From contig OZ220734.1 of assembly GCA_965116945.1 (NCBI GenBank), forward strand, positions 2,790,001-2,854,000: a DNA stretch of 64,000 nucleotides, given 5' to 3'. This document shows, one piece after another, positions 40,256-48,705 of this stretch. The stretch comes from Plut-88900 sp965116945 (GTDB taxonomy: Bacteria > Chloroflexota > Dehalococcoidia > Plut-88900). The translations under genes were made by a program, and so were the position numbers. Position 1 is the first letter of the stretch. Every line of letters starts with the position of its first letter. The notes under the pieces are model-generated. The model was not told where the DNA came from, searched no databases, and worked only from the letters and a program-made list of their open reading frames with translations.

Positions 40256-40888
40256 TTGTTTACTGGCATAGTCGAAGAGCTCGGCAAAACCGTCTCAATG
40301 GAGAGTTCCAGGCTCTCCATATATGCGTCGACCGTCCTGGACGACTCCCACATCGGAGATAGTATATCCGTGAACGGAACATGCCTGACCATTTCCGAAA
40401 TAGAAAACGGCCGCCTCTCATTTGACGTCATGCCCGAGACCCTTCGCCGCACCAACCTCGGTGATCTGCATCCGGGCGCACCGGTTAATCTGGAGCGGGC
40501 CCTTACCTTAAGCGCACGGCTCGGAGGCCATGTCATGCAAGGCCACGTCGATGGCCGGGGTACGGTAGTGTCCATCACTCCCGACAAAGATGCTTGGATT
40601 ATGGAGATATCCCCTCCCCACGACCTTCTCCCCTACATCGTCTCCAAGGGTTTCATTGGCGTTGATGGTGCTAGTCTTACCGTTGCGGAACGCCGCCCCG
40701 ATACCTTCACAGTCTCCTTGGTAATCTATACTTGGGAACACACAACCCTCAATAAACGGTCCGTTGGTCAGTCCGTTAACCTGGAGGTCGACATCCTCGC
40801 AAAGTACGTCGAACAGTTGGTCAAAAGCGGAGACCTCTCCACCTCTCCACTCTCCGCCATAGCAAACCCCGGCCCTGGACCCCTGTAA
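40256..40888 (+). CDS. ribE: riboflavin synthase alpha chain
   Basis: 210 aa, dismutates lumazine to riboflavin. MFTGIVEELGKT at the N-terminus is the family signature, and the two lumazine-binding repeats are clear: NGTCLTISEIENGRLSFDVM with GGHVMQGHVDGRG, and VDGASLTVAERRPDTFTVSL. The start codon is TTG at 40256. Between ribD (14 bp) and ribBA (16 bp). Confidence 0.94.
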   Translation: MFTGIVEELGKTVSMESSRLSIYASTVLDDSHIGDSISVNGTCLTISEIENGRLSFDVMPETLRRTNLGDLHPGAPVNLERALTLSARLGGHVMQGHVDGRGTVVSITPDKDAWIMEISPPHDLLPYIVSKGFIGVDGASLTVAERRPDTFTVSLVIYTWEHTTLNKRSVGQSVNLEVDILAKYVEQLVKSGDLSTSPLSAIANPGPGPL

Positions 40889-40904
40889 TATCGGAGGACA
40901 CCGG

Positions 40905-42098
40905 ATGACTTTTGCCACCATCCCTGAAGCAATCGCCGACTTCCAAAACGGAAAGATGGTCATCATCGTCGACGACGAGGACAGGGAAAACGAGGGCGAT
41001 CTCGCCATAGCCGCTGATAAGTGCACTCCTGATATCATCAACTTCATGGCCATCCACGGCCGAGGCCTCATCTGCATTTCCATGACCGCAGAGCGCCTGG
41101 AAAAACTCCGTATCCCCATGATGGTCCAGGACAACACCGCCCCCTTCAGCACCGCCTTCACCGTCTCCGTCGAAGGCCGCCGCGAAGTCACCACTGGCAT
41201 CTCCGCCTTCGACCGCGCCCGCACTGTCAGCACCCTCATAGACCCGGATGCCCGACCCGAAGACCTCACCCGGCCCGGCCATATGTTCCCTCTCCGCGCC
41301 CGGGAGGGCGGCGTCCTCGTCCGCGCCGGCCAGACCGAGGCCGTCGTTGACCTCGCCAAACTTTCGGGTCTCTACCCCGCAGGCGTCATCTGCGAAATCA
41401 TGAAGTATGACGGCTCCATGGCCCGCATGCCTGATCTCACCAAATTCGCCAATGAGCACGACCTTAAGATAATCACCGTTGCCGACCTAATATCCTTCCG
41501 CATGCGCAACGACAAGCTGGTCAAGCGCTTCACCGAGTCCACTCTCCCCACCGCCTACGGAGAATTCCAGGCCATCGCCTATTCCACATCCATCAGTCAG
41601 GATGAGCACATCGCCCTCATAAAGGGAGAAATCACCGGTGAACATCCGGTCCTCGTCCGAGTCCACAGCCAGTGCCTAACCGGAGACGTGTTCTCTAGCT
41701 CTCGATGCGACTGCGGCGAGCAGATGGGGCTCGCTCTCAAAGCAATCGAAAAGGAAGGGACCGGAATTTTCCTTTACATGCGCCAGGAGGGAAGGGGTGT
41801 AGGTCTTCACAACAATATCAAGCCTCTCTCCCTCCAGGATCACGGCATGACCACCGTCGAAGCCAACGAGGCTCTAGGCTTCCCTGCAGACCGACGCGAC
41901 TACGGCATCGGCATGCAGATCCTCGTCGACCTCGGCGTTCGAGAAATGCGCCTCCTTACCAACAACCCCTCCAAGCGCGCCGGCCTGGAAGGCTACAACC
42001 TGAAGGTTGTGGAAAGAGTCCCCATCCAGCCCACCGTCAACGAACACAACAAACTCTACCTGGAGACCAAGAAGCAGAAGTTGGGACACCTCATTTAG
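40905..42098 (+). CDS. ribBA: bifunctional 3,4-DHBP synthase / GTP cyclohydrolase II
   Basis: 397 aa fusion. N-terminal DHBP synthase (DDEDRENEGDLAIAA acidic metal motif) supplies the four-carbon unit; C-terminal GTP cyclohydrolase II from about residue 205 (VRVHSQCLTGDVFSSSRCDC GEQ, Zn-binding Cys residues) supplies the pyrimidine. Motif RQEGRGVGLHNNIK is conserved. GGAGGA with 6-nt spacing before the ATG. Makes the operon complete for both riboflavin precursors. Confidence 0.95.
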   Translation: MTFATIPEAIADFQNGKMVIIVDDEDRENEGDLAIAADKCTPDIINFMAIHGRGLICISMTAERLEKLRIPMMVQDNTAPFSTAFTVSVEGRREVTTGISAFDRARTVSTLIDPDARPEDLTRPGHMFPLRAREGGVLVRAGQTEAVVDLAKLSGLYPAGVICEIMKYDGSMARMPDLTKFANEHDLKIITVADLISFRMRNDKLVKRFTESTLPTAYGEFQAIAYSTSISQDEHIALIKGEITGEHPVLVRVHSQCLTGDVFSSSRCDCGEQMGLALKAIEKEGTGIFLYMRQEGRGVGLHNNIKPLSLQDHGMTTVEANEALGFPADRRDYGIGMQILVDLGVREMRLLTNNPSKRAGLEGYNLKVVERVPIQPTVNEHNKLYLETKKQKLGHLI

Positions 42099-42116
42099 CC
42101 CACAGATTCAATACCC

Positions 42117-42596
42117 ATGTCCAAGACATACATAGGCGATTCCCTCGGCAAGGGCCTCCGGATCGGTATTGCGGTATCTCGTTTCAACGAAACGGTTACC
42201 ACCCTTCTCTTGGAAGGCGCCATAGAGGGTTTGACCGCAAACGGCGTGTCTAGGCAAAGTGTGGACATAGCCTGGACTCCCGGCGCCCTGGAGCTTCCCA
42301 TCGCGGCTAAACAAATGGCAGCCAGCGGCCACTATGATGCAGTAATCTGTGTCGGAGCCGTCATTAGGGGCGAGACCGCCCACTTCGACTACGTTTCCGC
42401 CGGTGCCCAGCAGGGCGTTGTACAAGCTTCCTTGGAGACCGGTGTTCCCATCATGTTCGCGGTGCTGACCACCGACAACGTGGACCAGGCCATGGCTCGC
42501 TCAGGCGGCAACAAGGGCAACAAAGGCTTCGACGCCGCAGCAGGCGCCATCGAAATGGCTAATCTGCTCAAAGCCCTTCCCGGCAGCTATTCCTAG
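42117..42596 (+). CDS. ribH: 6,7-dimethyl-8-ribityllumazine synthase
   Basis: 159 aa, condenses DHBP with the ribitylamino-uracil. IAVSRFNETVTTLLLEGA, WTPGALELPIAAKQ, CVGAVIRGETAHFDYV (active-site His in the AHFDYV motif) and VLTTDNVDQAMARSGG are all diagnostic. It forms 60-mer or pentameric shells in the family. Start ATG at 42117; weak ribosome site. Last gene of the rib operon. Confidence 0.95.
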   Translation: MSKTYIGDSLGKGLRIGIAVSRFNETVTTLLLEGAIEGLTANGVSRQSVDIAWTPGALELPIAAKQMAASGHYDAVICVGAVIRGETAHFDYVSAGAQQGVVQASLETGVPIMFAVLTTDNVDQAMARSGGNKGNKGFDAAAGAIEMANLLKALPGSYS

Positions 42597-42612
42597 CTCT
42601 ACGCCCCCTCCC

Positions 42613-43080
42613 CTATCTCACCGCAAACACCTGGTACCCTATGCACGGCCTCGGAAAGTCCTCCGGGTTGAATCCCCTCGCCACCCCCACTATCCCGTTT
42701 AGCCACTTGTAGTTCTCCGACGCAGTCTCAAACAGTACCGACACGTAGAAATACGCATATTGCCGTGTCACCTGGTCTTTCCGCGCTCCACCCTCTTCAT
42801 AGCGCACTAGGCCCTTGTATTCCATCATTAACAGGTCACCGGCTTCTGACTGGATTGTAATCCTGGCGTCCACCAAGCCGACACCATCATGACGCATGAG
42901 CAGCGGGTCCCCCCCTCCCGCCAGCACCGTCCCGTTCAAAGCCGGCCCTTCCACTATTGCCCCTTCCAGAGGATAAGTAATCCTCCGGTTCCCCAGCGGG
43001 CCATCACCAATCATATGGTGCGGCCCCTGCGGAATCCTCACCTCAAACAAAAACTCCGTCTCTATATCTTTCGGCGCCAT
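42613..43080 (-). CDS. DUF3237 family protein
   Basis: 155 aa. LEGAIVEGPALNGTVLAGGG followed by DARITIQSEAGDLLMMEYKG and YYVSVLFETA-like core are the features of DUF3237, a beta-barrel family of unknown function often beside aromatic-degradation genes. AAGGAG lies ~6 nt before the ATG at 43080. It converges with ribH (16 bp between stops) and is divergent from the alpha/beta hydrolase at 43187, with which it shares a short promoter region. A role with the hydrolase is possible but unproven. Confidence 0.88.
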   Translation of the reverse strand: MAPKDIETEFLFEVRIPQGPHHMIGDGPLGNRRITYPLEGAIVEGPALNGTVLAGGGDPLLMRHDGVGLVDARITIQSEAGDLLMMEYKGLVRYEEGGARKDQVTRQYAYFYVSVLFETASENYKWLNGIVGVARGFNPEDFPRPCIGYQVFAVR

Positions 43081-43186
43081 CCTTAACTCCTTTGCAAAAT
43101 ACTTTCACCCTGGCATTGTACCCCTTGCCCCCCTCCCCCTTCCCAGATACCATCAACCACACAAACTGCCGCCTAAAGGAGTTCCA

Positions 43187-44062
43187 ATGCCCAAAGCCAA
43201 CGTCAACGGTATCAATATTCACTACGAGACCCACGGCCAGGGCTTCCCCATAGTTTTCGTCCATGAATACGCCGGCAGCTGGGAAAGCTGGAACGCCCAG
43301 GTAGACTTCTTCTCCCGCAACTACACCGCCGTTGCCTATAACGCTCGCGGCTATCCGCCTTCAGACGTCCCCACCGACCCCGACGCCTACTCACAGCAGC
43401 ACGCCGTGGACGACCTATACGGTCTCCTCCAGCATCTGGATATCAAGGAAGCCTACGTTTGCGGCCTCTCTATGGGTGGAAACGTCGCTCTCCATTTCGG
43501 TTTCCAGCACCCCGAAATCGCCCGAGGCATCGTCGTAGCTGGCACCGGATCCGGCAGCACAGACTCCTCACGCTGGGGGCATCAAATCGACGAACTGGCC
43601 ACCAGGATGGAGACCCAGGGGATGGAGTCTATGGGCTTCTACACCAGGACTCAGACCCGGGTTCAGCTCCTCCGCAAGGACCCCGACGCATGGGAAGAGT
43701 TCAACCGCCTCTTCCTCACCCACTCCGCCATCGGCTCCGCCCTCACCTTCCGGGGCGTCCAGGGCAAAAGACCCTCCATATTCGAACTCACTGAACAATG
43801 TCGTCAACTTACAGTCCCAGCCATGATTATGGTCGGTGACGAAGACGCCCCCTGCATCGAAACCTCCATATTCCTCAAACGAAACATCGGCCCCTCGGGA
43901 CTGCTCGTGTTTCCCCAGACCGGTCACACAATGAACCTGGAAGAGCCGATGCTCTTCAACCACTCCGTTCAGATGTTCATCAACGCCGTGGAAGAAGGCC
44001 GTTGGGCCACCCAGGACCTCTCCCAGGACCCCGACTTCCTCGTCACCCCCGACTCCCAATAA
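43187..44062 (+). CDS. alpha/beta hydrolase
   Basis: 291 aa alpha/beta-hydrolase fold enzyme. Oxyanion region FVHEYAGSWESW, nucleophile elbow GLSMGG, acid Asp in MIMVGDEDAPC, and the catalytic His in GHTMNLEEP. Relatives hydrolyse esters, epoxides or C-C bonds. AAGGAG lies ~7 nt before the ATG, mirroring the site of the divergent DUF3237 gene. Substrate unknown; the surrounding genes suggest degradation of aromatic or alicyclic compounds. Confidence 0.88.
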   Translation: MPKANVNGINIHYETHGQGFPIVFVHEYAGSWESWNAQVDFFSRNYTAVAYNARGYPPSDVPTDPDAYSQQHAVDDLYGLLQHLDIKEAYVCGLSMGGNVALHFGFQHPEIARGIVVAGTGSGSTDSSRWGHQIDELATRMETQGMESMGFYTRTQTRVQLLRKDPDAWEEFNRLFLTHSAIGSALTFRGVQGKRPSIFELTEQCRQLTVPAMIMVGDEDAPCIETSIFLKRNIGPSGLLVFPQTGHTMNLEEPMLFNHSVQMFINAVEEGRWATQDLSQDPDFLVTPDSQ

Positions 44063-44139
44063 CCAACCCGAAGATAGTGGGCCGGGAGGCATTACCCAAT
44101 CTCCCTGGACCAGACCTTTGCATTTCCCTCATTGCGGGC

Positions 44140-44386
44140 TCAGGTCGGGATTCCAGGGGTGGAGCATTCCGCTCGCCCTGAGCAGGGTCGAAGCATGTCC
44201 TGAGCTCCATCGAAGGGGGCCTCAAGGGCGGAATGGGTGGGGTGTCTTGGCCCTAGGTATAGTGACGCAAATCCCTCCCAACGGGAGAATACTCGGGTGA
44301 GGGCGATCTCGGGGGCAGGGATAATCCGTTCGCCCTGAGCTTAGTCGAAGGGTCTACCGAACGGATTTGAGTGGGGAGCTTCCCCC
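44140..44386. repeat. composite dispersed hairpin repeats (44063-44386 intergenic)
   Basis: Two hairpin copies: arms ATTCCGCTC (44166-44174)/GGGCGGAAT (44226-44234), and arms AATCCGTTCG (44323-44332)/CGAACGGATT (44358-44367), the latter with compensatory changes relative to the others. Between them lies a GTGACGCAAATCCCTCCCAA module. No gene. Confidence 0.85.
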
Positions 44387-45466
44387 CTACAACGAATAAT
44401 GCTCCCGCGCCGCCAGATGCGTCGGATCATCCAGCCGGAACGTATCCGGGTTCCGACCCCTCTCCAGCGCCAGCCAGTACGTGAATAACTGCAGCGGCGC
44501 CAGGTACACGATTGGCGATAACGCCTCCACAACCCCAGGCAGTCTTATCACGTTGTCCGCCACCGACGCCATATCCCCATCCCCCTCCGACACCAGTGCC
44601 GTCAACCCTGCACCCGTGGCCTTTGCCGCCTTCCCAATCTCCACAGACCTGGCGTACCCGGGCCCAGGGGGTGAAATCAGCGTGACGGAACACCTTGGCC
44701 CCGTCGCCACGAACGGCCCATGCAGGAACTGCTCCAGCTGAAACGCGGTCGTAATATCGTAGGCGGCCTCATTGATCTTCAGCGCCACCTCGTACGCCGT
44801 AGAGGCATTGGGGCCCCACCCCGCGAAGCAATGCCACCCAAAGTCGCGCACATTCCCAACCACCTCCCTCACCTGCTCCTCCGTCCCTAGCGCCGACGCC
44901 AACGCATCCGGCAGCGCTTCCAACTCCCGACCGAGACCCTCCCCTCCCTCCACCCTGGAAGCTGCCATAGCCAGCGCCGTCATGGCGCCTGTATGGCTGA
45001 TAGTGAACGCGGAAGACTTGTCTCGATACGTCGTTCTGAATACCACATCCGCCTGGTCCAGCTTCGCTTCGGAAGTCTGACACGTCACCAAGGCCGTCGA
45101 AGCCCCCGACGCCTTCGCCAAAGACAACGCCTCCCCCGAATAGTGCTTTGTGCCGCTGTGTGCCATCACTATCACCAGGTCCTCCGCACTGAGTGGCGGA
45201 GGATATGACGCGAACTCGAACGATTGCCACGCCCTCGCCTCCGACAACCCTACGGACCTGAACAGGTGCTCACCCACCAGTGCCGCGTGCCACGAAGTCC
45301 CGATCCCACTTATGTAGACTCGCCTCGCCCTCGAAGCCAGGCCCGCAACTTCATCCGCCGCGGGCCCCTGCGTATCCAGGATCTGGGCAATCGCATCAGG
45401 TTGGTCCTGAATGCAATCGTGCATATAGTATGGGTGCCCCTGCCGCAGTGGTGGTTTTGTAGCCAT
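44387..45466 (-). CDS. SIS-domain sugar isomerase (GlmS-isomerase-like)
   Basis: 359 aa with two SIS domains and no glutaminase domain. YMHDCIQDQPDAIAQIL resembles the YMxKEIxEQP lead of GlmS; SGIGTSWHAALVG and MAHSGTKHYSGEAL are the first SIS domain; GWGPNASTAYEVALKINEAA and FLHGPFVA the second; it ends RNPDTFRLDDPTHL, similar to the GlmS tail. Likely an aldose-ketose isomerase or phospho-amino-sugar deaminase. TGGAG lies 7 nt before the ATG. Monocistronic by position. Confidence 0.85.
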   Translation of the reverse strand: MATKPPLRQGHPYYMHDCIQDQPDAIAQILDTQGPAADEVAGLASRARRVYISGIGTSWHAALVGEHLFRSVGLSEARAWQSFEFASYPPPLSAEDLVIVMAHSGTKHYSGEALSLAKASGASTALVTCQTSEAKLDQADVVFRTTYRDKSSAFTISHTGAMTALAMAASRVEGGEGLGRELEALPDALASALGTEEQVREVVGNVRDFGWHCFAGWGPNASTAYEVALKINEAAYDITTAFQLEQFLHGPFVATGPRCSVTLISPPGPGYARSVEIGKAAKATGAGLTALVSEGDGDMASVADNVIRLPGVVEALSPIVYLAPLQLFTYWLALERGRNPDTFRLDDPTHLAAREHYSL

Positions 45467-45621
45467 GTTTCGCTCCAGGTTAAATTAGGAGCAGAGAGTC
45501 TAACGCCGTCCCACGGTCAATGCAAACCGTCTTTCAATCCAATATAGACCTTAAGCCCTGCCATTCTTACACCACGACATAAGTCTGGGAAAGGCACGAA
45601 GAATCGCCTACACCCCTCACC

Positions 45622-46173
45622 CTACGAAGGCAGCAGCGGCTTGTCTCCCGACTCCAACGGCACCTCGAACGTATTCAACGCACCGGCGAGCATCGCGTAA
45701 TATCCGGTCGTCGCAGTGAGGTCAACCGCACCCCGTGCCCCGAACCTGCCGAGCACCGCTCCCCTTGCCTCACTGGACGCCTTGTGATTCCGTATCGTTT
45801 CCTGAACGTACCTGAACACCAGCGCCTCCTCCTCATCCAACCCGGACGGTGCGGTACGGCTTCCCACCGCCGCAATCGCCTCGACCCTCACCCCCGCCTC
45901 TCGGGCTAACGGCTCGTGGTACGTCCATTCGTACTGGCAGTCCCATTCCCGCGCCGTGACCAGTATAGCCAGCTCCGTTACGTCTCCCGGCAAGCTCGAC
46001 TCGAACCTGATGTAAGCCCCCAGGTGCCCCACCCGACGCCCAACCTCCGGGCTGTTCAAAAGCACCGAAAACGGCCCCGAGACATCCCCTCTGCTACCCA
46101 CTATCTCGTCAAATGCCGTCCATCCCTCTTCGGGCAGGTCTTCCCTGTTCTTGATTCGCGGCAAATTCGTCAT
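45622..46173 (-). CDS. carboxymuconolactone decarboxylase (AhpD-like) family protein
   Basis: 183 aa. GRVGHLGAYIRFESSLP followed by TELAILVTAREWDCQYEWTY and YHEPLAREAGV match the helical CMD/AhpD fold, in which a Cys/His pair supports peroxidase or decarboxylase chemistry; here the C in EWDCQYEW is the likely reactive residue. Length fits single-domain relatives. Start ATG at 46173; a weak AAAGGGTGTG precedes. Between the SIS gene and a membrane protein. Role unknown. Confidence 0.82.
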   Translation of the reverse strand: MTNLPRIKNREDLPEEGWTAFDEIVGSRGDVSGPFSVLLNSPEVGRRVGHLGAYIRFESSLPGDVTELAILVTAREWDCQYEWTYHEPLAREAGVRVEAIAAVGSRTAPSGLDEEEALVFRYVQETIRNHKASSEARGAVLGRFGARGAVDLTATTGYYAMLAGALNTFEVPLESGDKPLLPS

Positions 46174-46194
46174 GCTATCGTCACACCCTTTCTT

Positions 46195-47568
46195 CTATTG
46201 CGCCGACGCCCTTTTGAACAGTGACACCAGGATCAGCCCTCCACCTATGATCATTATCACTATCGTCGGTACAATCAGGCTGTTGGTCACGTCGGTTATC
46301 ATTGATGTCCCCACATCCACCCCCAGCTGGCACAGTGCGGGCTCTACCTCCGCCGCCCTCCCGACCAGTCCATCACACCCGACGTGCCCCACCTCCAGGA
46401 ACGACGCAAACATTCCTGTCAGCTGGCTCTTCAAGATCAACGCCAACCCGAGAAACGCCGCCCCCGATAACAGTATCGCTAGTCCCGGCCACCCGATGAA
46501 CCCTTTGAGCCCCGGCAGCTGGAACAGCCCTAGAATCACACTGAACCCTACAATCGCCAGAATCCCCACCCAGGACCCGGCAGTCTTGCCCCAGGTCAAC
46601 CACCCCCTGTATCCATCCACGTCTCGCAACACCTCGTCCTTACCCACCCCACGATTCTTCGCAATTTTGCCCAGCGGATCGAACCTGTCCTGCTCGTCCA
46701 GTTGGTTATCGCGGAATTCATCCAGACCGCTCTGGATCAAAGGACCTACCAATGGTTCCACCGCTACTGCCAGCACCTCCGTCAACGCTTCCCGGGAGTC
46801 TGGCAGTAGCAGCGCTTCATGTATCACCTCATCTAACTGGTCCAGGTATCCAAGAATCTCTGGCGAAAGGCCCCTCTCTCTCGCCAGATCCTTCGCCCGA
46901 TCGTAAGCCGCCGGCCTCTCCGTCGCGGCAACGCCCACCAGTGACGGCGCCGAAATCGGAAAACGCGGGTCCTGAAGCTGGATCAGCGTATCCGCCAGCC
47001 CCTCGCTTAGAGCATTCGCCCTTTCCTCGTCGGTGCCTTCCACCGGCGGCAGAATCGTCAGGTTGTCTTCAATCTCTTGCGCTAGAAATCGTAGGAGAGT
47101 CGGTTTGGCCGTGCCTTCTACGGGCTCCACCCCCGCGGGCGTAGGGACCTTAGTCCCGATTATCGGCCTGAAATCTATATATACGTTCGGGACCTCGATC
47201 GGCTCCCCAGTAGCCGGATCTATCTCTTCGTTCAGATACTCCACCGCCCCCCTCACCCCGGCTTCCACCTGCCTCCTCAATTCCGGCGGAGGCAGTATCC
47301 CCTTGATCAGCGGCTCTACATCCTCTGCCTGTAGCTGGATATTGCCCAGGAATGTGGCCCGTTCGTCCTCTGTAATCTGACTTGTCGCCTCGGGCACCAG
47401 GACCGCGTCATAGAGCCTGTTGTAAGCGTCATTCTCCGCAAAATGCTCGACATAGAACTCTTCGGAGAGGAAATGGGAATGCAGCGCATGCGTCGTCAGA
47501 TAGCTCAACACGCCCAGGAATAGCAGCAACCCCAGTATCAGGCTTATGACGACCTTAAGAGAGCCCAT
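46195..47568 (-). CDS. conserved-type membrane protein of unknown function
   Basis: 457 aa. One N-terminal membrane segment (VVISLILGLLLFLGVLSYL), a large extracytoplasmic domain of ~310 residues with acidic and Thr-rich helices, and three C-terminal segments (~338-358, 366-386, 428-449). Topology resembles anchored extracytoplasmic domains with a membrane-embedded tail; no family recognised. No ribosome site before the ATG. Between a CMD protein and ispH on the same strand. Confidence 0.65.
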   Translation of the reverse strand: MGSLKVVISLILGLLLFLGVLSYLTTHALHSHFLSEEFYVEHFAENDAYNRLYDAVLVPEATSQITEDERATFLGNIQLQAEDVEPLIKGILPPPELRRQVEAGVRGAVEYLNEEIDPATGEPIEVPNVYIDFRPIIGTKVPTPAGVEPVEGTAKPTLLRFLAQEIEDNLTILPPVEGTDEERANALSEGLADTLIQLQDPRFPISAPSLVGVAATERPAAYDRAKDLARERGLSPEILGYLDQLDEVIHEALLLPDSREALTEVLAVAVEPLVGPLIQSGLDEFRDNQLDEQDRFDPLGKIAKNRGVGKDEVLRDVDGYRGWLTWGKTAGSWVGILAIVGFSVILGLFQLPGLKGFIGWPGLAILLSGAAFLGLALILKSQLTGMFASFLEVGHVGCDGLVGRAAEVEPALCQLGVDVGTSMITDVTNSLIVPTIVIMIIGGGLILVSLFKRASAQ

Positions 47569-47634
47569 GTTTCACAATTAGCGCTGTTGGAAAAGACGCC
47601 CGGCCCCCCTACCCCCGACCCGCGGCCCTCCGGA

Positions 47635-48555
47635 TCACCGCGTCGATTCTCCGTCCCTGAACTCCCGCGGCAGAATAAACGTGATATTCTCCTCCGCGCC
47701 CTCCAGTGTGCTCACCTTTTCCGGTTCAAGCGCCTCTACAACTTGCTGTACCAGCAACTCGGGCGTAGATGCCCCCGAGATTATCCCCACCCTTCTTACA
47801 TCCTTGCCTATCTCCAGCCCATCCAGGTCCTGCGCCCCACTGATGAGGTACGCTGGCACTCCAAGCGCCTCCGCCACGTCCCTCAACCGGTTGCAGTTGG
47901 AGCTCTGCTGCGCCCCGATTACGAGAACCAGGTCCGAGGTCTCCGCCAGTTGCTGCACCGCCTCCTGGCGATTTGTGGTTGCATAGCAGATGTCATTCCT
48001 CACCAGCGAATTCGGGAAACGCTTCTTGACTTCATTCACGGCTTTGGAGGTATCCATCACCGATAACGTTGTCTGCGTAAGTACCACAAGCTGGCTGTCA
48101 TTCTCCCACTCTGGAAGGTCGAGGTCCTTCCTCTCGTCTATCAGTGCCATGGGTGTCTGCCCCATGGTCCCTATGACCTCCTGGTGCCCCGGATGGCCGA
48201 TCAAGACCACCTTCCTGCCTTCCTTAGCGTATTTCCGCGCCTCGTTATGCACCTTGGTCACCAGGGGACATGTCGCATCGATCACCTTGTGTCCCTTCTC
48301 CCGGGCCCGCTCAAAGTCCTCGGGCGGAGACCCGTGCGCCGAGAAAACAACGACCGCATCATCTGGCACCTCTTCCACGTCCTCCACCGTTATTGCACCC
48401 TTAGCCTCCAGCGACTCTACGACATATGGGTTATGCACAATCTCGTGCTTCACATATACCGGTGGCCCGTACTTCTCAAGCGCCAACTCTACTATGTCAA
48501 TCGCCCGCACCACCCCCGCACAAAACCCCCTCGGTGTGGCAAGGAATACTTCCAA
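47635..48555 (-). CDS. ispH: 4-hydroxy-3-methylbut-2-enyl diphosphate reductase
   Basis: 306 aa. Last enzyme of the MEP isoprenoid pathway, a [4Fe-4S] reductase producing IPP and DMAPP. ATPRGFCAGVVRAI (first Cys), IDATCPLV (second Cys) and NDICYATTNRQEAV (third Cys) are the cluster ligands; VFSAHGSP and GHPGHQEVIGTMGQ are conserved His and substrate blocks. The start is TTG at 48555 with GGGAG 8 nt upstream; there is no ATG in this region. No other MEP gene in the window. Confidence 0.95.
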   Translation of the reverse strand: MEVFLATPRGFCAGVVRAIDIVELALEKYGPPVYVKHEIVHNPYVVESLEAKGAITVEDVEEVPDDAVVVFSAHGSPPEDFERAREKGHKVIDATCPLVTKVHNEARKYAKEGRKVVLIGHPGHQEVIGTMGQTPMALIDERKDLDLPEWENDSQLVVLTQTTLSVMDTSKAVNEVKKRFPNSLVRNDICYATTNRQEAVQQLAETSDLVLVIGAQQSSNCNRLRDVAEALGVPAYLISGAQDLDGLEIGKDVRRVGIISGASTPELLVQQVVEALEPEKVSTLEGAEENITFILPREFRDGESTR

Positions 48556-48628
48556 AATTACGTCTCCCTTTTCCTACTGCCTTTATCGGCCAAATCCATT
48601 ATACATCCCCAGCCACCCTTCCCCTCCC

Positions 48629-48652
48629 GTAGGGGCGACCGGCGGGTCGCCC
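48629..48652. repeat. GGGCGACC palindromic repeat
   Basis: GTAGGGGCGACCGGCGGGTC GCCC: arms GGGCGACC/GGTCGCCC; same element at ~10987, ~11190, ~18989 and (decayed) ~59006. Confidence 0.7.
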
Positions 48653-48705
48653 ATCCCATACATTGCACACCCCTCCCCTCTTCCGCTAGATTACCACCGC
48701 TACCC

